From Lacimicrobium sp. SS2-24 (lineage in GTDB: Bacteria; Pseudomonadota; Gammaproteobacteria; Enterobacterales; Alteromonadaceae): a stretch of 64,000 nt of DNA. Of this stretch, positions 26,024 through 34,839 are shown in pieces. Numbering within the stretch: position 1 is the first letter of the stretch; each line of letters begins with the position of its first letter. Where the stretch lies: NCBI RefSeq assembly GCF_002201535.1, contig NZ_NIWW01000009.1, positions 62,001 through 126,000 on the forward strand, given 5' to 3'. The notes under the pieces were generated by a model that saw only the letters and a list, made by a program, of their open reading frames with translations, did not search any database and had not been told where the DNA came from. The translations under genes were made by a program, and so were the position numbers.

Positions 26024-28786
26024 GTGATTCAAAGCAAACATGATCGATGCCGTTATCGCTACCTGACTCTGGAAAACGGGTTACGGGTTCTATTGGTAGA
26101 AGATACCGATTGCAAAAAGTCAGCCGTGTCGGCCACTATCGCTATGGGACACTTCCAGGACCCGCAACATTGCGAAGGCTTATCTCACTTACTCGAGCAT
26201 ATGCTCTTTATGGGGTGTGAACATTTCAATCAGCCGAATCATCTGGCGGATTTTCTCGCCTCACGGGGCGGTCACATTAATGCCTGGACAGGTACGGAAC
26301 ACTCCAGTTTCTATTTTGACACACTCACTGATGCGCTGGATCCGGCCCTGTCCCACTTTTCGGCCATGTTGTGCAACCCCTGTTTTAGTGTCAGTGGTAT
26401 TGAATCTGAAGTGCAAGCTATCGATGCGGAGTTTCGCCTCAAGCAGCAAGACGACTTAAGGTGTCTGTATCAGGTGCACAAAGAGACCTGCAATCCCGCC
26501 CATCCCTTTAGCCAGTTTTCTGTGGGTAATTTGGACATATTCTCGCAATTCAGTGGCGAGGAATTACAACGCATGTTGTTTAAGATCCATGCTGAGCATT
26601 ACCGTGCTGGTAATATGACCTTGTGTGTGGTTTCCAACTTGCCCCTGGCACAGAGCTGCGCACTGGTTGAGAAGCATTTTCGCACTATACCGCCCGGTAT
26701 CCGCCCTGCTGATGCGTTACCACCGTTGTATACCTCACAGCACCTGGGGCAAATCATTAAGGTGGTGCCAATCAAAACTGCCAGGCGCATGATCCTGACC
26801 TTCGCCTTACCGGACATCCAACCGCACTATCGCAGCAAGCCGCTTTACCTGCTCAGCCACCTTATCGGCGATGAAGGTCAGGGCAGTTTACTCAGCCACC
26901 TCAAGCATCAGGGTCTGGCCACTAACCTCAGTGCCGGAGGCGGCATTCAGGGCAGTAACTTCAAAGACTTCAATATCAACCTGCAATTGACGGAAACCGG
27001 CGCGCTCGAATGGCAAAGAGTGCTGGAGGCGGTGTTTGCTTACCTGAAGCTGATAAAGTCAGAGGGTATTAGCCGCTGGCGTTTTGATGAGCGCAGACAG
27101 TTCAATCAGCTGGCTTTTGATTACCATGACAAGGCCAAGCCCATTGATCTGGCCGCCAGTCTCTCTGTGCAAATGCACCACTATCCTGAAGAGCACGTGC
27201 TGGTGGGCGAGTACATCATGGATCGTTATGATCCCGAACTGGTGACATCGATGCTGGGCAAATTGATGCCAGAGAACATGCGCCTGAAACTAATTATGCC
27301 GGATTTAACCACCGACAAAACAGCCAAGTGGTATTCAACGCCCTATGCGGTATCTCCGTTACCCGCCCGCCTTATTCAGCGCTTAAATTCAGTGTCCGTG
27401 CCGTCCGATATGCAACTACCGTCCGCTAACCCTTATCTTTGCGTACGCACCGAACCTTATAAGAGTAATCCGGATTTTAACCAGCCTCAAAACCTGATAG
27501 CCGATCGCGGCTTTACATTCTGGTTTGGTCAGGATGCTGATTTTCGCCAACCCAAAGGGGAGCTGTATTTATCCTTAGACAGCGCGGCAATGGAACAAGG
27601 CTGTGAACTCAGAAGTTATAAACGGGTCTGGGCCAGCATGGTCCAGGATAAGCTTAATCAGGATTACTACCAGGCAGTCATTGCCGGACTAAACCTTCAC
27701 TTTTATGCCCATCAGGGGGGCTTTTCTTTACACACCAGTGGTTTTAGCGACAGACAGTTTGACCTCGCCGCACAGGTCTTACGCGATATCATGCACTTTG
27801 AGTTTAACGACAGTCAGTTTGAACAAGCACGGGCAAGGCAATGGCAAGCGATGCAAAATACCCTGCTCAACAAACCCATCAACCGGCTTTTTACCCGCCT
27901 GTCAGTATTATTACAGCCGCTATCCGACTCACCTCTGGATATGCTGCCGGTGTTGGATAGCGCAACGGCCCCCAACATGCGAAAGATGCAGGATCAGATT
28001 CTGCAGCAAATGCATCTGGATGCGTTTGCCTATGGTGACTGGCAGTTGAAGGAGGCGAAAAAATTCGCCAAACATATCAAGCAAGACGTACTCAGCCAGT
28101 TTCAAGCAGGAGACCTACTCCCACGCAAAGTCGTCAGCCTGCAGTCAGAACAGCGCCACCTGTTACCGGTGCGCTGCCAACCCGGCGAACATGCCGTGCT
28201 GCTGTACCTGCAATCTCCGGATAACTGTGCCGCCAATATTGCAAAAACCATCCTCACTGAACAGCTGCTCGCGGCGCCATTTTTCAATCAGCTGCGTACT
28301 GAAAAGCAATTGGGCTATGTTGTGGGCTCTGGCTATATGCCTTATAACCAGCACCCGGGCATGGGTTTTTATGTGCAATCCCCCAATCATTCACCTGAAA
28401 TTCTGAGCCGACATATTGACGAGTTCCTCTTCCAGGCGCCACGGTTGATTGAATCTATTCCGGAAACGGAATGGCTGGGACTCAAATCCAGTATCAGTAA
28501 ACAACTTACAGCCCGTGACACCAGCCTTTCCATGCGTTGTCAGCGTTTATGGCTGGCTATTGGCAATCAGGACATCAACTTCAATCAGCAGGAGCAACTG
28601 AGTGGTCAGATTGAACGTGTCAGCATTGCTGACATCATTCGTTATTTTGACCAACTGATGTCCGAAACAACCTCAGCCCAGGTGCTGCTTTATAGCCAGA
28701 GCACGGCAGATTTTACGCTCCCGGTGGAAGGACAAAAGATCAACAATGTGGGTGAATTCAAAGCAAATGCCACGTTAGTGCCATAA
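26024..28786 (+). CDS. M16-family zinc peptidase (insulinase/pitrilysin type)
   Basis: Large zinc protease that degrades peptides. The 920-residue protein has the inverted zinc motif HxxEH at residues 55-59 (HLLEHM) and the downstream Glu-rich helix ESEVQAIDAEF supplying the third ligand, followed by the usual four-domain length. Unlike E. coli protease III it has no signal peptide at the chosen start, so it is probably cytoplasmic. Start GTG at 26024 (GAAGG eleven bases upstream). Divergent from sixA across a 94-base gap. Confidence 0.88.
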   Translation: MIQSKHDRCRYRYLTLENGLRVLLVEDTDCKKSAVSATIAMGHFQDPQHCEGLSHLLEHMLFMGCEHFNQPNHLADFLASRGGHINAWTGTEHSSFYFDTLTDALDPALSHFSAMLCNPCFSVSGIESEVQAIDAEFRLKQQDDLRCLYQVHKETCNPAHPFSQFSVGNLDIFSQFSGEELQRMLFKIHAEHYRAGNMTLCVVSNLPLAQSCALVEKHFRTIPPGIRPADALPPLYTSQHLGQIIKVVPIKTARRMILTFALPDIQPHYRSKPLYLLSHLIGDEGQGSLLSHLKHQGLATNLSAGGGIQGSNFKDFNINLQLTETGALEWQRVLEAVFAYLKLIKSEGISRWRFDERRQFNQLAFDYHDKAKPIDLAASLSVQMHHYPEEHVLVGEYIMDRYDPELVTSMLGKLMPENMRLKLIMPDLTTDKTAKWYSTPYAVSPLPARLIQRLNSVSVPSDMQLPSANPYLCVRTEPYKSNPDFNQPQNLIADRGFTFWFGQDADFRQPKGELYLSLDSAAMEQGCELRSYKRVWASMVQDKLNQDYYQAVIAGLNLHFYAHQGGFSLHTSGFSDRQFDLAAQVLRDIMHFEFNDSQFEQARARQWQAMQNTLLNKPINRLFTRLSVLLQPLSDSPLDMLPVLDSATAPNMRKMQDQILQQMHLDAFAYGDWQLKEAKKFAKHIKQDVLSQFQAGDLLPRKVVSLQSEQRHLLPVRCQPGEHAVLLYLQSPDNCAANIAKTILTEQLLAAPFFNQLRTEKQLGYVVGSGYMPYNQHPGMGFYVQSPNHSPEILSRHIDEFLFQAPRLIESIPETEWLGLKSSISKQLTARDTSLSMRCQRLWLAIGNQDINFNQQEQLSGQIERVSIADIIRYFDQLMSETTSAQVLLYSQSTADFTLPVEGQKINNVGEFKANATLVP

Positions 28787-28948
28787 AGCCCTTGTTTTTC
28801 AACCTATATCCTTTGACTTGCTTGCCAACATCTTTTACTTTAGGAGGCCTTACGCCTTATGCGCAGCGGGATAGCGCGATATATGTGCCGGTTAAGGATG
28901 GCCGAAGGTAGAGCACTCAAGAATTAAAAATTATTATAATTGCAGCCT

Positions 28949-31900
28949 ATGCTGCCCCAAAGGTGTCCTTTGCGTCTTTCGTTGACCAATCTGGCTTGTC
29001 TGTTGTCAGTGCTGACTGTGCTCGGCTGTTACTCCGTGACGGCCTCGGCAACAACAGATATCTCGGCGCTGCAATTTGACAACTACTCCGTAGCGGAAGG
29101 CCTCACTCAATCTACGGTTATCGATATTATCGAGGATAAACATGGCTTTATCTGGGTAGCCACCGGGGATGGGCTGAACCGTTTCGATGGTTACGAATTT
29201 AAACAGTATCATCACAGTCCCGGTGCCACTAATAGCTTACCAGACAAAATTGTGCGCAAGCTATTTATTGATAGTAAAGAACGCTTATGGATAGGAACTG
29301 ATAAAGGGCTGGCCCGATACAATCAGGAAAAAGATGATTTTACCCGCTTTGACAATGGCAACACTGAGCTAACCAATAGCTTTATCGGTGCAATCAGTGA
29401 AACTGAAGACGGAGAGCTCTGGATTGCCAACAAACAACATCTATATCGCTATAACGAGCAAAAAAACGACTTTGCCGTTATTACACTGGCTGGAAAGTCC
29501 GTATTCCCTGAAACCACATTGATACATCATGAGTCAGACTTTATTTGGATAGGGAGTTACGGTCAGGGCATATGGGTTTATGACAAGTCCAGTAAAAACC
29601 TCCACTCTTTGAAAGAAAATAATCCCTGGGGCTTGAATATTCCCAGCGATATCCTTCATGACCTGAAAATTATAAATGGCCAATATTGGCTGGCGACAGA
29701 GCAAGGACTTTACGTTGTAAATCAAGAGCTTAATTTGTTAAGAATTTTAGATAAGCGATCTTCACCGTCTATCGCGGGAGATACTGTCCGCTCAATCTCT
29801 ACAGAAGCCAATGGAGACATCTGGATTGGTACGACTGAAGGCTTGAGTATACTAAATCCTACAACCATGGCGATACTGACAATCGATCAGCGTAATGATG
29901 CTCTGGTATCTCTAAAAAGCCGTTACATTTTTAAACTTTTTACCGACCGGAATGACACCCTGTGGCTAGGTAGTTATACCGGCGGATTGCATCGCTTTAA
30001 TGAAAATGCAGCATTCATTAAACACTACGAAGCAATACCTCACAGTAACATTTCTTTATCAGGCAACATGGTCTGGGCACTTTCTGAATCTGGAGATGGC
30101 AACATTTGGATTGCCACTCAGACCGACGGTCTCAACCATTTCAACCCACAAACAGGGGAGTTTTCCCACTACCTTCAGGACTTTCCACATTTCATTTGGG
30201 ATATGTCGATTGATGATAAAGATAGAGCTTGGCTCGCAACCATGGACGGTGTCTATGTCTATCAACTTGTTAAAAATGCCCCTCCTGTCCGGCTAACACA
30301 ACTTCTTCCTAGCGAAGCAGTAGAGAATATTAGCCTCGCAGCAGGGAAGGCCTGGCTATCTACAACAGGCAAGATGACCTCAATTGATTTGGAAGACTTC
30401 TCTATTTCCCATACCCAAGTCGCTAATAGTGAAGGGCAACTGGTAAAGCCGACCATAGTTGACAGCAATAAAAACCTTTGGATGATCTCCGGAGGTAAGC
30501 TGAGCTTGTACAATCTCGACACTCAACAGTTCAATCACTTACTAGTACAACCCGAGCAACAACCTTCACCATTTTTAAATGCAAATGCGGTCATTGAAGG
30601 GGAAAAGTTTTTTTGGATTTCCAGTCTAAAGAACGGGTTATATAAATTAGATAAAAGCACCTATCAACCTGTTCAACACTTCAGTAAAGCAAATGGTTTG
30701 TCTGATAATGTTGTCCTAACTATGTTGTTGGACAAACAATACTTGTGGGTTGCCACCTTTAAAGGCATCGATCAGATTTCGTTGAATGACGGCAAGATTG
30801 TAAGGCATATCACGCGCGCACAACTTGATTACAACGAACTCAATGAGTCAGCCGGGCTTATCACCAAGAACGGGAGTATTTTATTCGGTGGTACCAACGG
30901 CTTCCATGTGTTCCGACCGGAAAGGCTTACCAACAGTGCCGTAGCACTCTCAATGAAACCTACCATCACCGGACTACAGTTACTCAACCAACGGGTCACA
31001 TTGAACGACATAGGCAGTCCATTAGATAAGCCGATTCATTTAACTAATGCACTGACCCTTGAGAATGATGCGTCGCCGTTTTCCTTTGAGTTTGCTCAGA
31101 TCAACCCGATTAATCCGGGTTCCATTAATTATCGCTACCAGATGCAGGGACTGTCCGATCAGTGGCTTGAGGCAGACAGTCGAATTCGTCAGGCCAGCTT
31201 CACTAATCTGGGCTTTGGTGATTATGTGTTTAAGGTTCAGGCCCGGGAGCTGGATGGCCCCTGGTCTGATGCCGCTGCACTGAAAATTCATATTAAATCG
31301 CCTATATGGCTGCACCGCTACGCACTTATCATCTATGCCCTGTTAGGGTTTTTATTACTGAGCTACTGGTATAATCAATACCAGCACCGTAAAAACACGC
31401 AAAAGCGAGTTCAGGACAGCGAAGAGCGCCTCAAACTGACATTGTGGAGCAGCGGCGATGAACTCTGGGATTGGGACATTCCAAAAGAAGAAGTATTTCG
31501 TTCCAATATCTGGGGCATTATGGATTTCCCACAGGATAATCAGCGTGTGGTCACCGAATTGCCTTCCAATATACACCCTGCTGATATCTCCAGAGTGAGA
31601 GAGGTGCTTAGCGAGCATCTCCAGGGCCACAGTGAATTTTATGAAACCACCTACCGGGTAAAAAACTTCAGTGGCAAATGGATGTGGTTACTCGACAGGG
31701 GCAAAGTGGTGACCTGGTCTGCGGACAAAAAGCCCTTGCGCATGACCGGTACCCTGAAAAATATCAGCCACTTAAAAGAAGCCGAAGAGCAACTGCGGCT
31801 CTTTAAACGCTCCATCGAAACCATTTCAGATGGTGTCTTTATTACGGACACCAGCTTTAGAATCGTGTCAGTAAACCAGGCCTATTGTCACCATACTGGC

Positions 31901-33466
31901 GAGAGTAAACAAAAAGCCCTTGCCAGTTACCTCAATTTCGAACAGTACCCCCCTGCTTTCACTGAAGAGGTGCGCAAAGCCCTGAAACAGAAAGGTAACT
32001 GGAGCGGTGAAGTTGAATCCGTTCGCCACGGCAATGACCGTTATGAAATTGATTTAAACATCGATGCGATTCAAGACGAAACGGGCAGTGTCAGCCACTT
32101 TGTCGGCGTATTCTCAGACATCACATCCCGTAAGCAGACCGAGAAAGAACTGCTGCAACTGGCCAATACCGACACCCTCACCGGTCTGCCGAACCGTTCT
32201 TTCTTCCAGGCCAGTCACCAGAACCTGATCAGGCGCACCACTTCTCATGCTCTCATTTGCATGGACATGGATAATTTTAAGAAGATCAATGACTCCATGG
32301 GACATCAGACCGGTGACTTGCTGATTAAGCAAATCGCCGCAAGACTACAAAAAATTACCGGCACCAGCTCAACCTGTTATCGACTGGGTGGAGACGAGTT
32401 CAGTATTCTGATTGAAAATACCACCGATGTGCATCGCATTACTCACCTGGCACAAAGCATTCTGGATGATATGGCCCGCTCATTTGTGATTAATCGTCAG
32501 GAGTTTGTGTTAGGTGCGAGCCTTGGCATTGCCTTCTACCCGGAGGACGGCAAAACCCCTCAGGAACTGCTGAAAAATGCGGATACGGCCATGTATTTCG
32601 CCAAAAACGCCGGGGGCAATAAGTATCAGTTCTTCAGCGGTGAGATGAACCAGAACGCGGTACGCCAGCTACAGATAGAAAACCTGATTCGCCACGGCAT
32701 TAAAGAGGACTTATTCACCGTTTACTACCAGCCTAAAGTCGATATTGCCTCAGGTCAGTTAATCAGTATGGAAGCCCTGGTGCGCTTTGAGCATCCCGAA
32801 AAGGGCATTGTCAGCCCTGACCAGTTTATTCCACTGGCAGAGGAAACCGGGCAAATCATCGATATTGGTGAAATCGTGCTGCGCAAAGCCTGTGAACAGA
32901 CTCAGCAATGGGTGAAAAAGGGGCTGTTTACCGGCCGTGTGGCCATCAATATTTCAGCCCGACAATTTGAATTACCCGATCTTGATCGGCGTATTGAACA
33001 AATACTAAAAGAAACCGGTCTGTCGGCATTGCATCTTGAGTGTGAAATCACCGAGGGCACGCTGATGCAGCATCCCGAACAGTCCCTACAGCTGATGCAG
33101 CGTCTGCGAGAAATGGGGATTCACCTGGCACTGGACGACTTTGGTACTGGCTATTCCTCACTGGCGTACCTGAAACGCTTCCCGTTGAATACACTTAAGA
33201 TCGACAAAGCTTTTATCGATGATATTGCCACCAGCTCTGTTGACAGGCATATGACCAGTGCCATCATCACCATCGCCCACAACCTTGGCCTTAAGGTCGT
33301 TGCCGAGGGCGTGGAAGAAGAGCAGCAGCTGAGCATACTGCGCCGCTACGAATGTGAAATGCTGCAGGGCTACCTGTATAGCAAGCCTTTGAGTGCTGAA
33401 CGCTTTACCCGCCTTCTGGTTGAAAACCGTCATTTGTCTAAACTGATTAAACAACAAAACCTCTAA
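28949..33466 (+). CDS. Propeller-PAS-GGDEF-EAL bifunctional c-di-GMP sensor
   Basis: A 1505-residue membrane sensor of cyclic di-GMP turnover. Order: signal peptide (about 1-33), many two-component-regulator propeller repeats (about 38-660; for example HGFIWVATGDGLNRFDG), a Y_Y_Y domain (about 700-770, INYRYQMQGLSDQW), membrane helix (about 788-808), two PAS domains (about 825-945 and 950-1075), GGDEF (intact, residues 1147-1151, RLGGDEFS) and EAL (intact, EAL at 1275-1277; DDFGTGYSSLAYLKR). Both catalytic signatures are intact, so synthesis, hydrolysis or both are possible. ATG at 28949 gives the signal peptide; a TTG at 28940 is possible. No strong ribosome-binding site precedes it. Confidence 0.9.
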   Translation: MLPQRCPLRLSLTNLACLLSVLTVLGCYSVTASATTDISALQFDNYSVAEGLTQSTVIDIIEDKHGFIWVATGDGLNRFDGYEFKQYHHSPGATNSLPDKIVRKLFIDSKERLWIGTDKGLARYNQEKDDFTRFDNGNTELTNSFIGAISETEDGELWIANKQHLYRYNEQKNDFAVITLAGKSVFPETTLIHHESDFIWIGSYGQGIWVYDKSSKNLHSLKENNPWGLNIPSDILHDLKIINGQYWLATEQGLYVVNQELNLLRILDKRSSPSIAGDTVRSISTEANGDIWIGTTEGLSILNPTTMAILTIDQRNDALVSLKSRYIFKLFTDRNDTLWLGSYTGGLHRFNENAAFIKHYEAIPHSNISLSGNMVWALSESGDGNIWIATQTDGLNHFNPQTGEFSHYLQDFPHFIWDMSIDDKDRAWLATMDGVYVYQLVKNAPPVRLTQLLPSEAVENISLAAGKAWLSTTGKMTSIDLEDFSISHTQVANSEGQLVKPTIVDSNKNLWMISGGKLSLYNLDTQQFNHLLVQPEQQPSPFLNANAVIEGEKFFWISSLKNGLYKLDKSTYQPVQHFSKANGLSDNVVLTMLLDKQYLWVATFKGIDQISLNDGKIVRHITRAQLDYNELNESAGLITKNGSILFGGTNGFHVFRPERLTNSAVALSMKPTITGLQLLNQRVTLNDIGSPLDKPIHLTNALTLENDASPFSFEFAQINPINPGSINYRYQMQGLSDQWLEADSRIRQASFTNLGFGDYVFKVQARELDGPWSDAAALKIHIKSPIWLHRYALIIYALLGFLLLSYWYNQYQHRKNTQKRVQDSEERLKLTLWSSGDELWDWDIPKEEVFRSNIWGIMDFPQDNQRVVTELPSNIHPADISRVREVLSEHLQGHSEFYETTYRVKNFSGKWMWLLDRGKVVTWSADKKPLRMTGTLKNISHLKEAEEQLRLFKRSIETISDGVFITDTSFRIVSVNQAYCHHTGESKQKALASYLNFEQYPPAFTEEVRKALKQKGNWSGEVESVRHGNDRYEIDLNIDAIQDETGSVSHFVGVFSDITSRKQTEKELLQLANTDTLTGLPNRSFFQASHQNLIRRTTSHALICMDMDNFKKINDSMGHQTGDLLIKQIAARLQKITGTSSTCYRLGGDEFSILIENTTDVHRITHLAQSILDDMARSFVINRQEFVLGASLGIAFYPEDGKTPQELLKNADTAMYFAKNAGGNKYQFFSGEMNQNAVRQLQIENLIRHGIKEDLFTVYYQPKVDIASGQLISMEALVRFEHPEKGIVSPDQFIPLAEETGQIIDIGEIVLRKACEQTQQWVKKGLFTGRVAINISARQFELPDLDRRIEQILKETGLSALHLECEITEGTLMQHPEQSLQLMQRLREMGIHLALDDFGTGYSSLAYLKRFPLNTLKIDKAFIDDIATSSVDRHMTSAIITIAHNLGLKVVAEGVEEEQQLSILRRYECEMLQGYLYSKPLSAERFTRLLVENRHLSKLIKQQNL

Positions 33467-33644
33467 CCCCTTTACACCTTGCACCGCGCACCTGAATCCA
33501 GCCCTCTCGCTGTACCATAAATTGCCGCCATCCTTAATGCTGGCGGCAATGGGTGGCAGGGCTTTGCCTGTTGTCGGCTCAACAGCATCAGCCATACTCT
33601 CCTGTCTCCCCGGTCGGATCGCCACAATCAAGGTAACGACAACA
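33467..33644. other. Gene-free spacer between the sensor gene and the small-peptide unit
   Basis: No credible coding frame. The 324-base gap from 33467 to 33790 holds this spacer, then an inverted repeat and a sigma-54-type promoter listed separately. Confidence 0.5.
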
Positions 33645-33665
33645 TTTTGACGTTTCTCGTCAAAA
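33645..33665. promoter_or_regulatory. Inverted repeat; possible enhancer-binding site
   Basis: TTTTGACG-TTTCT-CGTCAAAA, eight perfect pairs, about 85 bases upstream of the predicted sigma-54 transcription start. Enhancer-binding activators of sigma-54 promoters use dyad sites at such distances. No GC-rich stem or T run that would make it a terminator. Confidence 0.4.
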
Positions 33666-33713
33666 GACATTAAAAGCAATACCTTTGTATATTTATCAAT
33701 AACTTACACAACA

Positions 33714-33729
33714 TGGCACGGGATTCGCT
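33714..33729 (+). promoter_or_regulatory. Predicted sigma-54 promoter (-24/-12)
   Basis: TGGCACGGGATTCGCT against the consensus TGGCACG-N4-TTGCW: the -24 GG and -12 GC are separated by ten bases exactly, and only one position of the core differs. Transcription would start near 33741, about 50 bases before the small-peptide ATG. The gene downstream has a strong ribosome-binding site and its own terminator. Confidence 0.6.
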
Positions 33730-33790
33730 ATTAATGCTTCGGCAGCGCTAGTTCGCTGTTAATAATAATTAACCCGATAGGAGAGAAAAC

Positions 33791-33931
33791 ATGTTGAAAG
33801 CTTATGCAATGGCCCTTGTTATGACCACAGCAGCTCCGGTAGCAGATAAGGCAGCCGACGGCGCAAAAACTCAGGCGCAGTCTCCAGCCCCTGCAATGCA
33901 AATCTGGAAGCCAGGTTCAGTTCGCCTGTAA
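33791..33931 (+). CDS. Short exported or membrane-associated peptide, 46 residues, unknown
   Basis: Reading frame of 46 codons with ATG at 33791, AGGAGAG seven bases upstream, and stop at 33931. The first 15 residues (MLKAYAMALVMTTAA) are hydrophobic after one Lys and could be a signal or membrane segment; the rest is Ala-, Pro- and Gln-rich and ends MQIWKPGSVRL. It sits between a sigma-54-type promoter and an intrinsic terminator, so it forms a complete unit. I recognise no family. It is too short for usual gene callers. Confidence 0.65.
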   Translation: MLKAYAMALVMTTAAPVADKAADGAKTQAQSPAPAMQIWKPGSVRL

Positions 33932-33975
33932 GCAAAGCTTGTTGTTCAGCATTGGCTGAAGGACGACAGTATTCG

Positions 33976-34001
33976 AAAAAGAGGGCTTGCCCTCTTTTTT
34001 T
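33976..34001 (+). terminator. Intrinsic terminator of the small-peptide transcript
   Basis: AAAAAGAGGG-CTTG-CCCTC followed by seven T residues. It ends the short transcript about 260 bases after the predicted sigma-54 start. Confidence 0.85.
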
Positions 34002-34330
34002 ATGTCTGAAAGAAAAATTAATCTGAACGTCGGTGACAAGCTGACACTGTGCTCTTTAATGTCAAAGACCCGCCCTACTCGCCGGACGCCTTGTCCAACA
34101 GGGTTACAAACGTCAAGGCTGCGCTGCGAACCAAAGCACTGAGTGTGCCTTCACTTTGATATACGACAACGTACGGGGAGAGCTCAAGCGCTGTTATAAC
34201 TCATAGAGTCACGGAATCTGTTGCGCTCGTCACTATGATGGATTTTATACAAACACGTGATATCCCTTTACCACGTCGCTATTCTCAGCGCCCTGGACAG
34301 GGCAATTTAGTGCTTAAGCTGGATTGCAGC

Positions 34331-34344
34331 GTCGCATATGCGAC
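34331..34344. repeat. Perfect palindrome
   Basis: GTCGCATATGCGAC, self-complementary over 14 bases with no spacer, in a gene-free stretch. Function unknown. Confidence 0.4.
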
Positions 34345-34528
34345 GACAGCAGCCAGTGCCGTTCTGTTAGCTTTTTTCAGACTGGGCCGGTGCGTTGGAA
34401 GGTTCACTCGGGTTGAGGTGTTTACAGCCGGTTCCGGGCGATACCATGGAGAGCAGAATCTGTACTACAAAATGCATTGGATCTTATCGCTTATCTTAAA
34501 AAGGTTAACCACAACGGTTGCTGCTGGC

Positions 34529-34729
34529 CTAGGCACGCAGATAGACGCTACCGAAACTGCGCACTCGACGCAGCGCAAGGCGTCTTTTGACGTTGAATAA
34601 GGGTAATATCAGCGGTCCGAAAAATAGCCCAGCCAACCCCCAGCGCCTGGCGCTCAAGCCGCTACGAAAACTCTCCACATAACAAAACAATGCAGAAGCA
34701 AAGCAAGCCAGAAGTCCAACAATCATCAT
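34529..34729 (-). CDS. Small two-helix membrane protein, unknown
   Basis: Sixty-six residues with two hydrophobic segments (about 1-20, MMIVGLLACFASALFC; about 29-46, WGLAGLFFGPLILPLFNV) and a basic C terminus (KRRLALRRVR). AGAGGGCGG stands before the double ATG at 34729/34726, which decides the start: the frame is open to 34780, but that part is a transcription terminator. It is the first gene after fadJ on the same strand. Confidence 0.6.
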   Translation of the reverse strand: MMIVGLLACFASALFCYVESFRSGLSARRWGLAGLFFGPLILPLFNVKRRLALRRVRSFGSVYLRA

Positions 34730-34743
34730 CCGCCCTCTTACAA

Positions 34744-34776
34744 CAAAAAAAGCTGCCTGTATGACTACAGACAGCT
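34744..34776 (-). terminator. Intrinsic terminator after fadI-fadJ
   Basis: On the minus strand AGCTGTCTGTA-GTCA-TACAGGCAGCT (eleven pairs including one G-U) followed by TTTTTTTG. It lies downstream of fadJ and immediately upstream of the small membrane-protein gene, so the latter is either read through or has its own promoter. Confidence 0.8.
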
Positions 34777-34839
34777 TCATTATACCACTTTGGACTTACA
34801 ATGTAGTTTTTTATTCGTTAATATTATGTTAAGCGGGCG

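Larger units (their letters stand above)
33932..34528. other. Mostly gene-free region after the small-peptide unit
   Basis: Contains a small hairpin (33945-33960, TTCAGC-ATTG-GCTGAA), the terminator at 33976-34001 and a perfect 14-base palindrome at 34331-34344. A 121-codon plus-strand frame from 34235 has no ribosome-binding site and overlaps the membrane-protein gene on the other strand; I do not support it. Confidence 0.5.

Noticed and set aside
26024-28786. Naming the M16 protease as ptrA
   Set aside because: Motif and size fit, but the protein has no signal peptide and is not in the recBCD context of E. coli ptrA, so only the family is given.
28859-28927. Possible 22-codon leader peptide before the large sensor gene, behind AGGAGG
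   Set aside because: The spacer to the ATG is 11 bases, too long for a good site, and there is no attenuator-like structure.
33158-33679. Minus-strand frame of 173 codons overlapping the EAL domain
   Set aside because: Antisense shadow of a strongly conserved domain.
34235-34600. Plus-strand frame of 121 codons
   Set aside because: No ribosome-binding site, unusual composition and overlap with the better supported minus-strand membrane-protein gene.
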